57,647 nt of DNA, from contig NZ_JAKGBZ010000022.1 of the NCBI RefSeq assembly GCF_021556475.1, forward strand, positions 1 to 57,647. Direction: 5' to 3'. The notes under the pieces were generated by a model. It did not search any database and was not told the origin of the DNA. It worked only from the letters and a program-made list of their open reading frames with translations. Source of the DNA: Acidiphilium iwatense (lineage in GTDB: Bacteria > Pseudomonadota > Alphaproteobacteria > Acetobacterales > Acetobacteraceae). Shown in pieces: positions 13,837 to 23,520 of this stretch. The translations under genes and the position numbers were made by a program. How positions within the stretch are numbered: position 1 is the first letter of the stretch; every line of letters begins with the position of its first letter.

Positions 13837-15825
13837 ATGCCTGCCACGAAAATTCTTTGGGGTCCGATCATCGTCGTTTCGCTGATCGTGCTGTTCACGA
13901 CCTGGGGCGCAACGCAATTGACGGCGTGGGAACTCGGTTTCCAGCCGCAGCTCGGCGCACCCTGGTTCCGGCTGCTCGGGATGCCGGTCTATTACCCGCC
14001 AGCCTTCTTCTGGTGGTGGTATTTCTACGATGCCTATGCACCGTCGATCTTCGTCCACGGTGCTTATATCGCGGCGTCGGGCGGCTTCCTGTCCGCCGCC
14101 GCCGCGATCGCCATGTCGGTATGGCGGGCGCGCGAGGCGAAGAACGTCGAGACTTATGGCTCGGCGCGCTGGGCACGGCCCGACGAGGTGAAGGATGCCG
14201 GACTGCTCGACCCGGATGGCGTCCTGCTCGGCAAGTTCGATCGCAGCTATCTCCGGCATGACGGCGTCGAGCATGTCTTGTGTTTTGCCCCCACGCGCTC
14301 GGGCAAGGGCGTCGGTCTCGTGGTGCCCACGCTCCTGACCTGGCCCGGTTCCGGCATCGTGCATGACATCAAAGGGGAGAATTGGCAGCTCACGGCCGGT
14401 TTCCGGTCGCAGCATGGAAAGGTGCTGCTGTTCGATCCGACCAACCCCAAATCGGCGGCCTACAATCCGCTGCTCGAGGTGCGCCGCGGCGAATGGGAGG
14501 TCCGCGACGTGCAGAATATCGCCGACGTACTCGTCGACCCGGAGGGCAGCCTTGAGAAGCGGAACCATTGGGAAAAGACGTCCCATGCGTTGCTCGTGGG
14601 CGCGATCCTCCATGTGCTCTATGCCGAGGAGGACAAAACGCTGGCCGGCGTCGCAGCCTTCCTCTCCGATCCGAAGCGCCCGATCGAGTCCACGCTCGCG
14701 GCAATGATGAAGACCGCCCATCTCGGCAAGGCCGGCGTTCATCCCGTCGTCGCATCGGCCGCCCGCGAGCTGCTCAACAAATCCGACAATGAACGGTCGG
14801 GCGTGCTGTCGACCGCCATGTCGTTCCTCGGTCTCTATCGTGATCCCGTCGTCGCCGAGGTGACGCGTCGCTGCGATTGGCGCGTCGCCGATCTCGTCAG
14901 CGGCCCGCGGCCGACGACGCTCTACCTGGTCGTGCCGCCGAGCGACATCTCGCGGACCAAGCCGCTCATCCGGCTGATCCTGAACCAGGCGGGTCGCAGG
15001 CTCACCGAGGATCTGCAGGCTAAGGCGAAGCGGCATCGCCTGCTGCTGATGCTCGACGAGTTCCCCGCGCTCGGCCGGCTCGACTTCTTCGAGAGCGCGC
15101 TCGCCTTCATGGCGGGATACGGGATCAAGTCCTTCTTGATCGCGCAGTCGCTGAACCAGATCGAGAAGGCATACGGGCCGAACAACTCGATCCTCGACAA
15201 CTGCCATGTGCGCGTCAGCTTTGCGACGAATGACGAGCGCACAGCCAAGCGTGTCTCCGACGCACTCGGCACCGCGACCGAGATGAAAGCGATGAAGAAC
15301 TATGCCGGCAGCCGGTTGTCGCCCTGGTTAGGGCACCTCATGGTCTCCAGATCGGAAACCGCCCGGCCGCTGCTCACCCCTGGCGAAGTCATGCAGCTCC
15401 CGCCCGCCGACGAGGTCGTCATGGTGGCGGGCATCCCGCCGATCCGCGCGAAGAAGGCGCGCTATTATGAAGATCGCCGATTTCAGGAACGTATCCTGCC
15501 GCCCCCGGCGCTGACCAAGCCCGACAAGCCGAGATCCGATGATTGGAGCACGCTGCCGCAGCCGGAAAAGCCCAACCTGGCGACCGACGGCGCGGACGAT
15601 GCGGTCGAGGAGGATGAAGACCCGACCGGATCGGAGCGCCGCCGGCAACCCGAGTTGGACCGGACCGCGCCTGTCGAGAACAAGGAGCCGATCGCCAACG
15701 AGTTCGAACTCGATCTCGATGACGATACGCAGGACGACGCGGCCCGCGCCAGCCGGATGCACGATATGATGCAGGGCGTTGCGCGTCAGGTTTCGCTCGA
15801 TCCCGGCGATGATATGGACCTCTGA
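13837..15825 (+). CDS. traG: Conjugal coupling protein TraG/VirD4
   Basis: A 662-residue type IV coupling protein. Two to three N-terminal membrane helices (about residues 5-27, 52-72, 78-96) anchor it. Walker A is PTRSGKGV (152-159) and Walker B LLLMLDEFPAL (about 402-412), followed by AGYGIKSFLIAQSLNQIEKA, a T4CP signature. The C-terminal 100 residues are acidic and probably contact relaxase or substrates. It links the relaxosome to the Trb channel. AAAGGA stands before the ATG at 13837. Confidence 0.95.
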   Translation: MPATKILWGPIIVVSLIVLFTTWGATQLTAWELGFQPQLGAPWFRLLGMPVYYPPAFFWWWYFYDAYAPSIFVHGAYIAASGGFLSAAAAIAMSVWRAREAKNVETYGSARWARPDEVKDAGLLDPDGVLLGKFDRSYLRHDGVEHVLCFAPTRSGKGVGLVVPTLLTWPGSGIVHDIKGENWQLTAGFRSQHGKVLLFDPTNPKSAAYNPLLEVRRGEWEVRDVQNIADVLVDPEGSLEKRNHWEKTSHALLVGAILHVLYAEEDKTLAGVAAFLSDPKRPIESTLAAMMKTAHLGKAGVHPVVASAARELLNKSDNERSGVLSTAMSFLGLYRDPVVAEVTRRCDWRVADLVSGPRPTTLYLVVPPSDISRTKPLIRLILNQAGRRLTEDLQAKAKRHRLLLMLDEFPALGRLDFFESALAFMAGYGIKSFLIAQSLNQIEKAYGPNNSILDNCHVRVSFATNDERTAKRVSDALGTATEMKAMKNYAGSRLSPWLGHLMVSRSETARPLLTPGEVMQLPPADEVVMVAGIPPIRAKKARYYEDRRFQERILPPPALTKPDKPRSDDWSTLPQPEKPNLATDGADDAVEEDEDPTGSERRRQPELDRTAPVENKEPIANEFELDLDDDTQDDAARASRMHDMMQGVARQVSLDPGDDMDL

Positions 15826-15835
15826 GGCGCCATCG

Positions 15836-16258
15836 ATGAAGAAACAGCGCGTATCGGTCTATCTCGACCCCGACGTCATGAAGGCCCTCGCGGATTTCGC
15901 CGCGCGGCGTGGGCAGTCGCGTTCGCTGATCGCCGAAGCGGCCATCGCGTCCTTTCTGTCGCCCGACGCGACCGAACGGCAGGAGGCCGTGACCGCCAAG
16001 CGCCTCGACCAGCTCGACCGTCGTATGGCCCGGATGGAACGCGATCTCGGCATCTCGGTCGAAACGCTTGCCGTCTTCGTGCGCTTCTGGCTGACGACCA
16101 GCCCGCCGCTGCCCGAGCCCGCCCAGGCCGCGGCACGCGCCAAGGCCGGCGAGCGCTATGACGCCTTCGTCGCTGCGCTTGGCCGTCGACTCGCCAAGGG
16201 GCCGAAGCTGCGACAGGAGATTTCCGAGGACGTCGACCGCGCGCGTGACGCAGAATAG
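15836..16258 (+). CDS. CopG-like RHH protein
   Basis: A 140-residue protein beginning MKKQRVSVYLDPDVMKALAD, with a ribbon-helix-helix domain in residues 1-45 (RRGQSRSLIAEAAIASFL). A helical C-terminal part follows (RMARMERDLGISVETLAVFV, then RFWLTTSPPLPEPAQ). It lies 10 bp after traG and 170 bp before trbB. Proteins of this class next to coupling-protein genes either regulate the trb operon or assist the relaxosome; which applies is unknown. The start ATG 15836 follows the end of traG with a weak ribosome site (GAGG). Confidence 0.8.
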   Translation: MKKQRVSVYLDPDVMKALADFAARRGQSRSLIAEAAIASFLSPDATERQEAVTAKRLDQLDRRMARMERDLGISVETLAVFVRFWLTTSPPLPEPAQAAARAKAGERYDAFVAALGRRLAKGPKLRQEISEDVDRARDAE

Positions 16259-16430
16259 TGCGCGAAGCACCTTCCGCAAGTAGATCGCCGTTCCGCCGAT
16301 TTCCTGTATTTGCACGCTACACTACGACGGCCCCTTGAGGGCTGTTGCCATGCCCTGATTTCTGTCTCTTCTACTTGTCCCCGGTCCAGGGCCGTCCTTC
16401 GCACGGCCCCGAGAAAGGAACGGGGACGAG

Positions 16431-17411
16431 ATGGTTTCTTACCAGAATACGGAGGCGATGAATCGGGGCGCGCGCATGTTGCGCACAGCCCTCGGCCCCG
16501 CCATCGCCCGGTTTCTGGAAGACGCCAGCGTCGTCGAGGTGATGCTCAACCCCGATGGACGGCTCTGGATCGACCGGCTTTCCGAAGGGCTCGCCGACAC
16601 CGGCGAGCGGCTATCGCCGGCCGATGGCGAGCGCATCATCCGCCTGGTCGCGCACCATGTCGGCGCCGAGGTTCACGCCGGCAACCCGCGCGTGTCGGCC
16701 GAGTTGCCGGGAACAGGAGAGCGGTTCGAGGGTTTGCTGCCGCCCGTCGTCGCGGCGGCTGCCTTCGCCATCCGCAAGCCCGCCGTCGCGGTGTTCACCC
16801 TGGTGGATTACGTCACGGCCGGCATCATGTCCGCGGAGCAATCCGATATCCTCCGCCGCGCCGTCACGGCCCGCGCCAACATTCTCGTCGGGGGCGGCAC
16901 ATCGACCGGCAAGACCACGCTCACCAATGCCCTGCTGGCGGAAGTGGCGACGACCGGCGATCGCGTCGTCATCATCGAGGATACGCGCGAGTTGCAATGC
17001 GTTGCGCCCAACCTCGTCGCCATGCGGACCAAGGATGGCGTTGCCACGCTCTCCGATCTCGTCCGCTCGTCGCTTCGCCTTCGGCCTGATCGCATTCCGA
17101 TTGGCGAAGTGCGCGGCGCCGAAGCCCTCGACCTCCTGAAAGCCTGGGGCACCGGCCATCCCGGCGGCATCGGCACAATCCACGCCGGCAGCGCCATCGG
17201 CGCGCTGCGCCGTCTTGAACAACTCATCCAGGAGGCGGTCGTCACCGTCCCGCGCGCGCTGATCGCGGAGACGATCGACCTCGTGGCCGTTCTCGCCGGC
17301 CGTGGCGCCTCGCGTCGCCTCGTCGAACTCGCCCGCGTCGAAGGTCTCGGCGCCGATGGCGACTATCGCTTCTTCCCCGCAGTCCCAAACCCGCCAGGAG
17401 AGTCCGAATGA
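16431..17411 (+). CDS. trbB: TrbB, VirB11-type secretion ATPase
   Basis: A 326-residue hexameric motor ATPase of the mating channel. Walker A is [16 protein letters not shown] (about 155-170), the Asp box is [11 protein letters not shown] and the His box [10 protein letters not shown]. The N-terminal domain is short, as in TrbB of RP4. It energises pilus assembly and substrate transfer at the inner membrane. The 172-bp gap upstream could hold a trb promoter. Its stop overlaps trbC. Confidence 0.95.
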   Translation: MVSYQNTEAMNRGARMLRTALGPAIARFLEDASVVEVMLNPDGRLWIDRLSEGLADTGERLSPADGERIIRLVAHHVGAEVHAGNPRVSAELPGTGERFEGLLPPVVAAAAFAIRKPAVAVFTLVDYVTAGIMSAEQSDILRRAVTARANILVGGGTSTGKTTLTNALLAEVATTGDRVVIIEDTRELQCVAPNLVAMRTKDGVATLSDLVRSSLRLRPDRIPIGEVRGAEALDLLKAWGTGHPGGIGTIHAGSAIGALRRLEQLIQEAVVTVPRALIAETIDLVAVLAGRGASRRLVELARVEGLGADGDYRFFPAVPNPPGESE

Positions 17412-17740
17412 TCCACCGTCTGTCCCCTCTGTGCCGCAGGATCGCGAGCGCAGCATCTGCCTTCGCTCTCAGCATCATGCTTGCGCCGGCCGCCTACGCC
17501 TCCGGCTCGTCCATGCCGTGGGAACAGCCGCTCCAGCAGATCGAGCAATCGATCGAAGGGCCGGTCGCCAAGGTCGTCGCGGTCATCATCATCATCGTCA
17601 CGGGCCTGACGCTCGCGTTCGGGGACACCAGCGGCGGTTTCCGCCGGCTGATCCAGATCGTGTTCGGGCTGTCGATCGCATTCGCCGCCAGTTCCTTCTT
17701 CCTCTCCTTCTTCAGCTTCGGCGGCGGAGCACTGGTGTAA
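17408..17740 (+). CDS. trbC: TrbC, VirB2-like pilin
   Basis: A 110-residue pilin precursor. A signal peptide ends at about residue 32 (LAPAAYASGSS). Two hydrophobic helices follow (VAKVVAVIIIIVTGLTLAFG and LIQIVFGLSIAFAASSFFLS) joined by a polar loop DTSGGFRR, the VirB2/TrbC layout. TraF at 10129 is the expected processing enzyme. The start overlaps trbB by ATGA, and the stop overlaps trbD as TAATG. Confidence 0.93.
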   Translation: MIHRLSPLCRRIASAASAFALSIMLAPAAYASGSSMPWEQPLQQIEQSIEGPVAKVVAVIIIIVTGLTLAFGDTSGGFRRLIQIVFGLSIAFAASSFFLSFFSFGGGALV

Positions 17741-18015
17741 TGGCCGGCGCGATCGACGAGACCATCCCCGGCTTCACCGTGCCGGTGCACCGCGCGCTGA
17801 CCGAGCACATTCTGCTCGGCGGCGTTCCGCGCTCCGTCGCCATCCTGAACGGCACGGTCGCCGCGGCGCTCGGTCTCGGCCTGCGCCTGTGGCTGGTCGG
17901 AATCGGCATCGGCGCGATCGGGCATTTCGCGGCGGTGTGGGCGGCCAAGCGCGATCCGCAATTCGTCGATGTCGTGCGCCGGCATCTGCGCCTCCCCAGC
18001 CACCTCTCGGTCTGA
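17740..18015 (+). CDS. trbD: TrbD, VirB3-like channel protein
   Basis: A 91-residue inner-membrane protein of the VirB3 family: an N-terminal polar segment (ETIPGFTVPVHRALTEHILL), a hydrophobic hairpin (about residues 30-68) and a basic tail. GVPRSVAILNGTVAAALGLG is the family's helix-turn region. VirB3 proteins act with the VirB4/TrbE ATPase, encoded next. The start is fixed by overlap with the trbC stop. Confidence 0.92.
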   Translation: MAGAIDETIPGFTVPVHRALTEHILLGGVPRSVAILNGTVAAALGLGLRLWLVGIGIGAIGHFAAVWAAKRDPQFVDVVRRHLRLPSHLSV

Positions 18016-18025
18016 GGGTACGGCC

Positions 18026-20464
18026 ATGATGAACCTCGCCGAATATCGCCGCACCTCGGCCCGCCTCGCCGACTTCCTGCCCTGGGCCGCTCTCGTCGGC
18101 GAGGGCGTCGTGCTCAACAAGGAAGGCTCGCTGCAAAGGACGGCGCGCTTTCGCGGCCCCGATCTCGACAGCGCCGTGGCGGCCGAGCTGATCGCCGTCG
18201 CCGGCCGCGTCAACAACGCCTTTCGTAGATTGGGAAGTGGCTGGGCGATCTTCGTGGAGGCGCAGCGCGAGGGCGTCGGCGCTTATCCCGCGAGCCGTTT
18301 CCCCGACGCGGCCTCCGCCCTGGTCGATGCCGAGCGCAAGGCCGATTTCGAGGAAGAAGGGGCGCATTTCGAGTCGCGCTATTTCCTCACCTTTACCTAT
18401 CTGCCGCCGGCCGAGGACGCGGCCCGCGCCGAAAGCTGGCTCTACGAGGGCAAGGCATCGCAGGGCGTCGATGCCCACGAGATTCTGCACGGCTTCGTTG
18501 ATCGCACCGGTCGCATCCTCCAGCTCGTCGAAGCCTTCATGCCGGAATGCCGCTGGCTCAATGACGGCGAGACGCTGACCTATTTGCATTCGACCGTCTC
18601 GACCAATCGGCAGCACGTGCGCGTCCCCGAGACGCCGATGTATCTCGACGCGCTGCTCGCCGACCAGGCGCTCACGGGCGGCCTCGAACCGCGCCTCGGC
18701 AACGCGCATCTGCGCATCCTCACCATCGTCGGCTTCCCGACCATGACGACGCCGGGCCTGCTCGACGACCTCAACCGGCTCGCCTTTCCCTATCGCTGGA
18801 GCACGCGAGCGATCCTGCTCGACAAGACGGACGCGATCCGGCTGCTCACGAAGATCAGGCGGCAATGGTTCGCCAAGCGCAAGTCGATCGCCGCGATCTT
18901 GAAGGAGGTGATGACCAACGAGGCGTCGGTGCTGGTCGATTCCGATGCCTCCAACAAGGCAGCCGATGCCGACCTCGCATTGCAGGAATTGGGCGCGGAC
19001 TATGCCGGGCAAGCCTATGTGACCGCGACCGTCACCGTATGGGACGACGACCCGCGCGTCGCGGCCGAGAAGCTGCGGATGGCCGAGAAGGTCGTCCAGG
19101 GCCGCGACTTCACCGCCATGCCGGAGACGGTCAACGCGGCAGACGCCTGGCTCGGCAGCTTGCCGGGGCATGTCTACGCCAATGTCCGGCAGCCGCCGAT
19201 CTCGACACTCAATCTCGCCCACATGATCCCGCTCTCGGCGGTGTGGGCGGGGCCGGAACGGGACGAGCATTTCGGTGAACCCCCTTTGCTCTATGGCAAG
19301 GCCGAAGGCTCGACCCCGTTCCGGTTTTCCCTTCACGTCGGCGATGTCGGGCATACGCTCGTCGTCGGCCCGACCGGCGCCGGCAAATCCGTGCTGCTGG
19401 CGCTCATGGCGCTCCAGTTCCGCCGCTATCCCCGCCCCCAGATCTTCGCGTTCGATTTCGGCGGCTCGATCCGCGCCGCGGCGCTGGCGATGGGCGGCGA
19501 CTGGCATGATCTCGGGGGCGGGCTGACCGAGGGCGCGGAATCCTCGGTGTCGCTCCAGCCGCTCGCGCGCATCCACGACACCTATGAGCGCGCCTGGGCG
19601 GCCGACTGGATCGTAGCAATCCTGATGCGCGAGGGCGTGACGATCACGCCCGAGGTGAAAGAGCATGTCTGGACGGGGTTGACCTCGCTCGCCAGCGCGC
19701 CCATGGGCGAACGCACCATCACCGGCTTCACCGTCCTGCTCCAGTCGAACGACCTGAAGCAGGCGCTCCGGCCCTATTGCGTCGGCGGCCCCTACGGGCG
19801 GTTGCTCGATGCCGAGGACGAACATCTCGGCCAGGCGCCCGTCCAGGCGTTCGAGATCGAGGGCCTTGTCGGCACCGGCGCCGCGCCCGCCGTGCTGGCC
19901 TACCTCTTCCATCGCATCGACGACCGGCTCGACGGCTCGCCCACCTTGCTTATCATCGACGAGGGATGGCTGGCGCTCGACGACGAGGGTTTCGCCGGCC
20001 AGCTCCGCGAATGGCTGAAGACGCTCAGAAAGAAGAACGCCAGCGTCATCTTCGCCACCCAAAGCCTGTCGGACATCGAGGGCAGCCCGATCGCGCCCGC
20101 GATCATCGAGAGCTGCCAGACCCGCGTTCTGCTCCCGAACGAACGGGCGATCGAGCCGCAGATCACCCGCATCTATCAGCAGTTCGGCCTCAACGACCAC
20201 CAGATCGAGATCATCGCGCGCGCCATGCCCAAACGCGATTATTACTGCCAGAGCCGCCGGGGCAATCGCCTGTTCGAGCTGGGGCTGTCGGACGTGGCGC
20301 TGGCGCTGTGTGCTGCATCGTCGAAGACCGACCAGGCCGACATCGCGCGCATTCTTGCCGGGCATGGCCGCGACGGATTCCTCGCCGCCTGGCTGCGGCA
20401 CCGGCAGGTCGATTGGGCCGCCGACCTCATTCCCGACCTCACCAACCTGGAGTCACCGTCATGA
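18026..20464 (+). CDS. trbE: TrbE, VirB4-type ATPase
   Basis: An 812-residue VirB4/CagE ATPase. Walker A is GPTGAGKS (about residues 449-456), Walker B LLIIDEGWLALDD (about 641-653), and the downstream ATQSLSDIEGS is characteristic. The N-terminal 430 residues carry the CagE/TrbE domain that binds the channel. ATGATG at 18026/18029 follows GAGGG; an upstream in-frame extension overlaps trbD and is rejected. The stop overlaps trbJ by ATGA. It drives assembly of the secretion channel. Confidence 0.95.
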   Translation: MMNLAEYRRTSARLADFLPWAALVGEGVVLNKEGSLQRTARFRGPDLDSAVAAELIAVAGRVNNAFRRLGSGWAIFVEAQREGVGAYPASRFPDAASALVDAERKADFEEEGAHFESRYFLTFTYLPPAEDAARAESWLYEGKASQGVDAHEILHGFVDRTGRILQLVEAFMPECRWLNDGETLTYLHSTVSTNRQHVRVPETPMYLDALLADQALTGGLEPRLGNAHLRILTIVGFPTMTTPGLLDDLNRLAFPYRWSTRAILLDKTDAIRLLTKIRRQWFAKRKSIAAILKEVMTNEASVLVDSDASNKAADADLALQELGADYAGQAYVTATVTVWDDDPRVAAEKLRMAEKVVQGRDFTAMPETVNAADAWLGSLPGHVYANVRQPPISTLNLAHMIPLSAVWAGPERDEHFGEPPLLYGKAEGSTPFRFSLHVGDVGHTLVVGPTGAGKSVLLALMALQFRRYPRPQIFAFDFGGSIRAAALAMGGDWHDLGGGLTEGAESSVSLQPLARIHDTYERAWAADWIVAILMREGVTITPEVKEHVWTGLTSLASAPMGERTITGFTVLLQSNDLKQALRPYCVGGPYGRLLDAEDEHLGQAPVQAFEIEGLVGTGAAPAVLAYLFHRIDDRLDGSPTLLIIDEGWLALDDEGFAGQLREWLKTLRKKNASVIFATQSLSDIEGSPIAPAIIESCQTRVLLPNERAIEPQITRIYQQFGLNDHQIEIIARAMPKRDYYCQSRRGNRLFELGLSDVALALCAASSKTDQADIARILAGHGRDGFLAAWLRHRQVDWAADLIPDLTNLESPS

Positions 20465-21219
20465 TCATCCGTCGCTCGCGCGCGGCGTTACTCGCCGCAT
20501 CCATCCTCGCCGGTCCCGTCGCGCTGTCACCGATGCTGGCGACGCCAGCCGATGCGCAATGGGTCGTCTTCGATCCGAACAATTACGCGCAGAACGTGAT
20601 GACGGCGGCGCGCGAGCTACAGCAGATCAACAATCAGATTCAGCAGATCAAGAATCAGACCCAATCCCTGATCAATCAGGCGAAGAACCTTGCGAATATG
20701 CCGTATTCGCTGGTCTCGACCATCACCAGCCAAATTCAGCGCACAGAACAGCTCATCAACCAGGCCCAACGCATCGCCTACAGCGTCTCGTCTATCGATC
20801 AGGCTTTCACCAGCAACTACGGCGCGGTGAACCTGAACAAGAGCCAGCAGCAGATGGTCGCCCAGGCGCAGCAGCGCTGGCAGACCTCGGTTGCGGGCTT
20901 GCAGGATGCCATGCGGATGCAGGCCACCGTGGTCGGCAATATCCCGACCTCGCGCGCCAACGTGACGACGCTTGGCGCGTCCAGCCAGTCGGCGAGTGGG
21001 GCGCTGCAAGCCGCCCAGGTCAATAACCAGCTCCTGGTCCAGATTTCCCAGCAGCTCGCCGACCTCATTGCCCTGGAGGCGGCGGACGGGCGGGCGCAGG
21101 CGCTGATCGCTGCCGACAAGGCGACCAACCAGAACCAGGGCGCGACCCAGCTCTCGACCTTCCTGACGCCCGGCGCCGGCTACCAGCCGACGAGCGTCCA
21201 GATGTTCCACGGCAACTGA
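20461..21219 (+). CDS. trbJ: TrbJ, periplasmic VirB5-like protein
   Basis: A 252-residue secreted protein. The signal peptide ends at TPADAQWVVFD (about residue 33). The mature part is helical and strikingly Gln/Asn-rich (ELQQINNQIQQIKNQTQSLI), as in TrbJ proteins, and the C-terminus includes AGYQPTSVQMFHGN. It is expected in the periplasm as a minor pilus or channel subunit. It is coupled to trbE. Confidence 0.92.
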   Translation: MIIRRSRAALLAASILAGPVALSPMLATPADAQWVVFDPNNYAQNVMTAARELQQINNQIQQIKNQTQSLINQAKNLANMPYSLVSTITSQIQRTEQLINQAQRIAYSVSSIDQAFTSNYGAVNLNKSQQQMVAQAQQRWQTSVAGLQDAMRMQATVVGNIPTSRANVTTLGASSQSASGALQAAQVNNQLLVQISQQLADLIALEAADGRAQALIAADKATNQNQGATQLSTFLTPGAGYQPTSVQMFHGN

Positions 21220-21229
21220 GGCGGCGGCG

Positions 21230-21499
21230 ATGGACGAGAAGATGCTCGCCCGGCTCGGCGCCATCGTGTTCGTGGCGCTGGCGATCACCGCGACGGTGAT
21301 CGAGATGACCCGCCCGAAGCCGGCGCCGGTCGATACGAGCGTCTCGTCCGCCGTCGCGCCTGCCGCCGATCCGCTGCGCGCCGAGCTGAGCCGCTGCCAG
21401 CTTCTCGGCGAAGCCGCCGAGCACGATTCCGACTGCCTGCGCGCTTGGGCGGAAAACCGCCGACGCTTCCTGGCACCGGCCACGTCGGAGGCGCGATAG
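21230..21499 (+). CDS. trbK: TrbK-type entry exclusion protein
   Basis: An 89-residue protein with one N-terminal helix (KMLARLGAIVFVALAITATV) and a small periplasmic domain with two cysteines (SRCQLLGEAAEHDSDCLRAW) that may form a disulphide. The C-x(14)-C pattern and location between trbJ and trbL mark the alternative TrbK family. These proteins block redundant transfer into cells already carrying the element. The start ATG 21230 is preceded by GGCGGCG only, a weak site. Confidence 0.85.
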   Translation: MDEKMLARLGAIVFVALAITATVIEMTRPKPAPVDTSVSSAVAPAADPLRAELSRCQLLGEAAEHDSDCLRAWAENRRRFLAPATSEAR

Positions 21500-21502
21500 A
21501 TA

Positions 21503-22837
21503 ATGCACGGCACCGGCGTCATCGACCAGTTCCTCAACACCTTCACGACCTACATCGACAGCGGGTTCGGGCTGCTGAAGCCCGAGGTGGCGTTCATCGC
21601 CACCACCCTGATCGTCATCGACGTGACGCTCGCGGCGCTGTTCTGGTCATGGGGCGCGGACGACGACATCATCGCCCGCCTGGTCAAGAAAACCCTGTTC
21701 GTCGGCGTCTTCGCCTACCTGATCGGCAACTGGAACAACCTCGCCCAGATCATCTTCAACTCCTTTTCCGGACTCGGCCTGAAAGCATCGGGAGCGAGCC
21801 TCTCGGCCGCAGATTTCCTCCAGCCCGGCCGCATCGCGCAGGTCGGGCTCGACGCCGGCCGGCCGCTGCTCGCTTCCATCTCTGGGCTGATGGGCTATGT
21901 CTCGTTCTTCGAGAATTTCATCCAGATCGCGGTGCTGCTGTTCGCCTGGGTGATGGTGCTGCTCGCCTTCTTCATCCTGGCGATCCAGCTTTTCGTGACG
22001 CTCATCGAATTCAAGCTGAGCACGCTCGCGGGCTTCGTCCTCATTCCCTTCGGCCTGTTCGGCAAATCCGCCTTCATGGCCGAGCGCGTGTTGGGCAACG
22101 TCATCTCGTCCGGCATCAAGGTGCTGGTCCTCGCGGTGATCGTCGGCATCGGCTCGACGCTGTTCTCGCAGTTCACCGCCGCGAGCGGCACATCGCCGAG
22201 CATCGACGATGCGATGGCGATCGTGTTGGCCGCGCTGTCGCTGCTCGGCCTCGGCATCTTCGGCCCCGGCATCGCCAACGGCCTCGTTTCCGGCGGCCCG
22301 CAGCTCGGCGCGGGTGCCGCCGTGGGCGTTGGCCTCGCAGCGGGCGGCACGGTTGCGGCGGGAGCCGCCGCTGTCGGGGCGGCGGCCTCCGGTGGCGCGG
22401 CTCTTGCCGGTGGCGCAGCCGCCGCAGCACGAGGCGGTGCTTCTCTGGCAGGCGGCGTCTCCACCGCCTACAGCCTGGGCGCGGCTGGTCAGTCGGGTGC
22501 GGCCGGTGTCGCCTCCGGCCTTGGCGGCGTCGCTCGCGCCGGTTTCAGCGCCGCCACGTCGCCGCTGCGCCGCGCGGCGGCCAGCATGAAATTGAGCTTC
22601 GCCGAAGGCGCCAAATCCGCCTTCGAGGCGACCAGCGGTGCGTCGACCGGGGGAACGGCCGGCGGTGTGGCCGAAACCGCCGATGCTTCCGCTGCCGGCG
22701 GCGTACCCGCCTGGGCGAAGCGCATGAAGCGCTCCCAGCAGATGACGCATGGCGTCCAGACCGCCGCACACGCCGTCCGTTCCGGTGACGGACATGGCGG
22801 TGGCTCTTCTGTCAACCTTTCCGAAGGCGACCGCTGA
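21503..22837 (+). CDS. trbL: TrbL, VirB6-like channel protein
   Basis: A 444-residue polytopic inner-membrane protein with at least six membrane helices between residues 30 and 285. LKPEVAFIATTLIVIDVTLA and SFFENFIQIAVLLFAWVMVL are TrbL/VirB6 landmarks. The C-terminal 160 residues are Gly/Ala-rich and then polar, the usual disordered cytoplasmic or periplasmic tail. Its stop overlaps the start of trbF (TGATG). Confidence 0.93.
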   Translation: MHGTGVIDQFLNTFTTYIDSGFGLLKPEVAFIATTLIVIDVTLAALFWSWGADDDIIARLVKKTLFVGVFAYLIGNWNNLAQIIFNSFSGLGLKASGASLSAADFLQPGRIAQVGLDAGRPLLASISGLMGYVSFFENFIQIAVLLFAWVMVLLAFFILAIQLFVTLIEFKLSTLAGFVLIPFGLFGKSAFMAERVLGNVISSGIKVLVLAVIVGIGSTLFSQFTAASGTSPSIDDAMAIVLAALSLLGLGIFGPGIANGLVSGGPQLGAGAAVGVGLAAGGTVAAGAAAVGAAASGGAALAGGAAAAARGGASLAGGVSTAYSLGAAGQSGAAGVASGLGGVARAGFSAATSPLRRAAASMKLSFAEGAKSAFEATSGASTGGTAGGVAETADASAAGGVPAWAKRMKRSQQMTHGVQTAAHAVRSGDGHGGGSSVNLSEGDR

Positions 22838-23520
22838 TGTTCAAACGACCCGCCGCGCATTACGGCAAAGCACCTGAGCCCGAGACGCCCTATCAGCGCG
22901 CCGCGCAAGCCTGGGACGACCGCATCGGCTCGGCCCGTGTGCAGGCCCGCAACTGGCGCCTCATGGCATTCGGCTCGCTCGCGCTCTCGGCCGGCTTCGC
23001 CGCCGCGCTCGTATGGGAAACGACGCGCGGCACCGTGGTGCCATGGGTGGTGCAGGTCGATCACCTCGGCCAGGCGCAGGCCGTGGCGCCTGCCGTTGCC
23101 GGATACACGCCGAGCGATCCGCAAATCGCCTGGTATCTGGCCCGCTTCATAGAGGAAGTCCGCAGCATCCCTGACGATCCGATCGTCGTGCGGCAGAACT
23201 GGCTGCGCGCCTATGATTTCACGACATCGGCCGGCGCCGTCGCGCTCAACGAATATGCTCGCGCCAACGACCCTTTCGCCAAGATCGGCAAGCAGCAGAT
23301 CGCGGTCGATGTCTCCAGCGTCATCCGTGCATCGCCCCGTTCCTTTCGCGTGGAATGGGTCGAGCACCGCTATCAGGACGGCGCGCTCGCCGGCACCGAA
23401 CGCTGGGCCGCAATCCTCACCGTCGTCGTCCAGACGCCGACCAGCGCCGACGCGCTGCGGAAGAACCCCCTCGGAATCTACGTCAACGCCATCAACTGGT
23501 CACGGGAGCTTGGGCAATGA
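22837..23520 (+). CDS. trbF: TrbF, VirB8-like channel protein
   Basis: A 227-residue bitopic protein: a cytoplasmic N-terminus (residues 1-43), one membrane helix (LMAFGSLALSAGFAAALVWE) and a periplasmic NTF2-like VirB8 domain ending NPLGIYVNAINWSRELGQ, the conserved TrbF C-terminus. It nucleates assembly of the channel core. The start overlaps trbL, and the stop overlaps trbG by ATGA. Confidence 0.94.
   Translation: MFKRPAAHYGKAPEPETPYQRAAQAWDDRIGSARVQARNWRLMAFGSLALSAGFAAALVWETTRGTVVPWVVQVDHLGQAQAVAPAVAGYTPSDPQIAWYLARFIEEVRSIPDDPIVVRQNWLRAYDFTTSAGAVALNEYARANDPFAKIGKQQIAVDVSSVIRASPRSFRVEWVEHRYQDGALAGTERWAAILTVVVQTPTSADALRKNPLGIYVNAINWSRELGQ

Noticed and set aside
13270-15207. 645-codon open frame antisense to the relaxase and traG
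   Set aside because: Runs across two well-supported genes and has no motif or start signal.
17774-20401. 875-codon open frame antisense to trbE
   Set aside because: High-GC shadow: Arg/Gly-rich composition without domains, and the sense frame is clearly TrbE.
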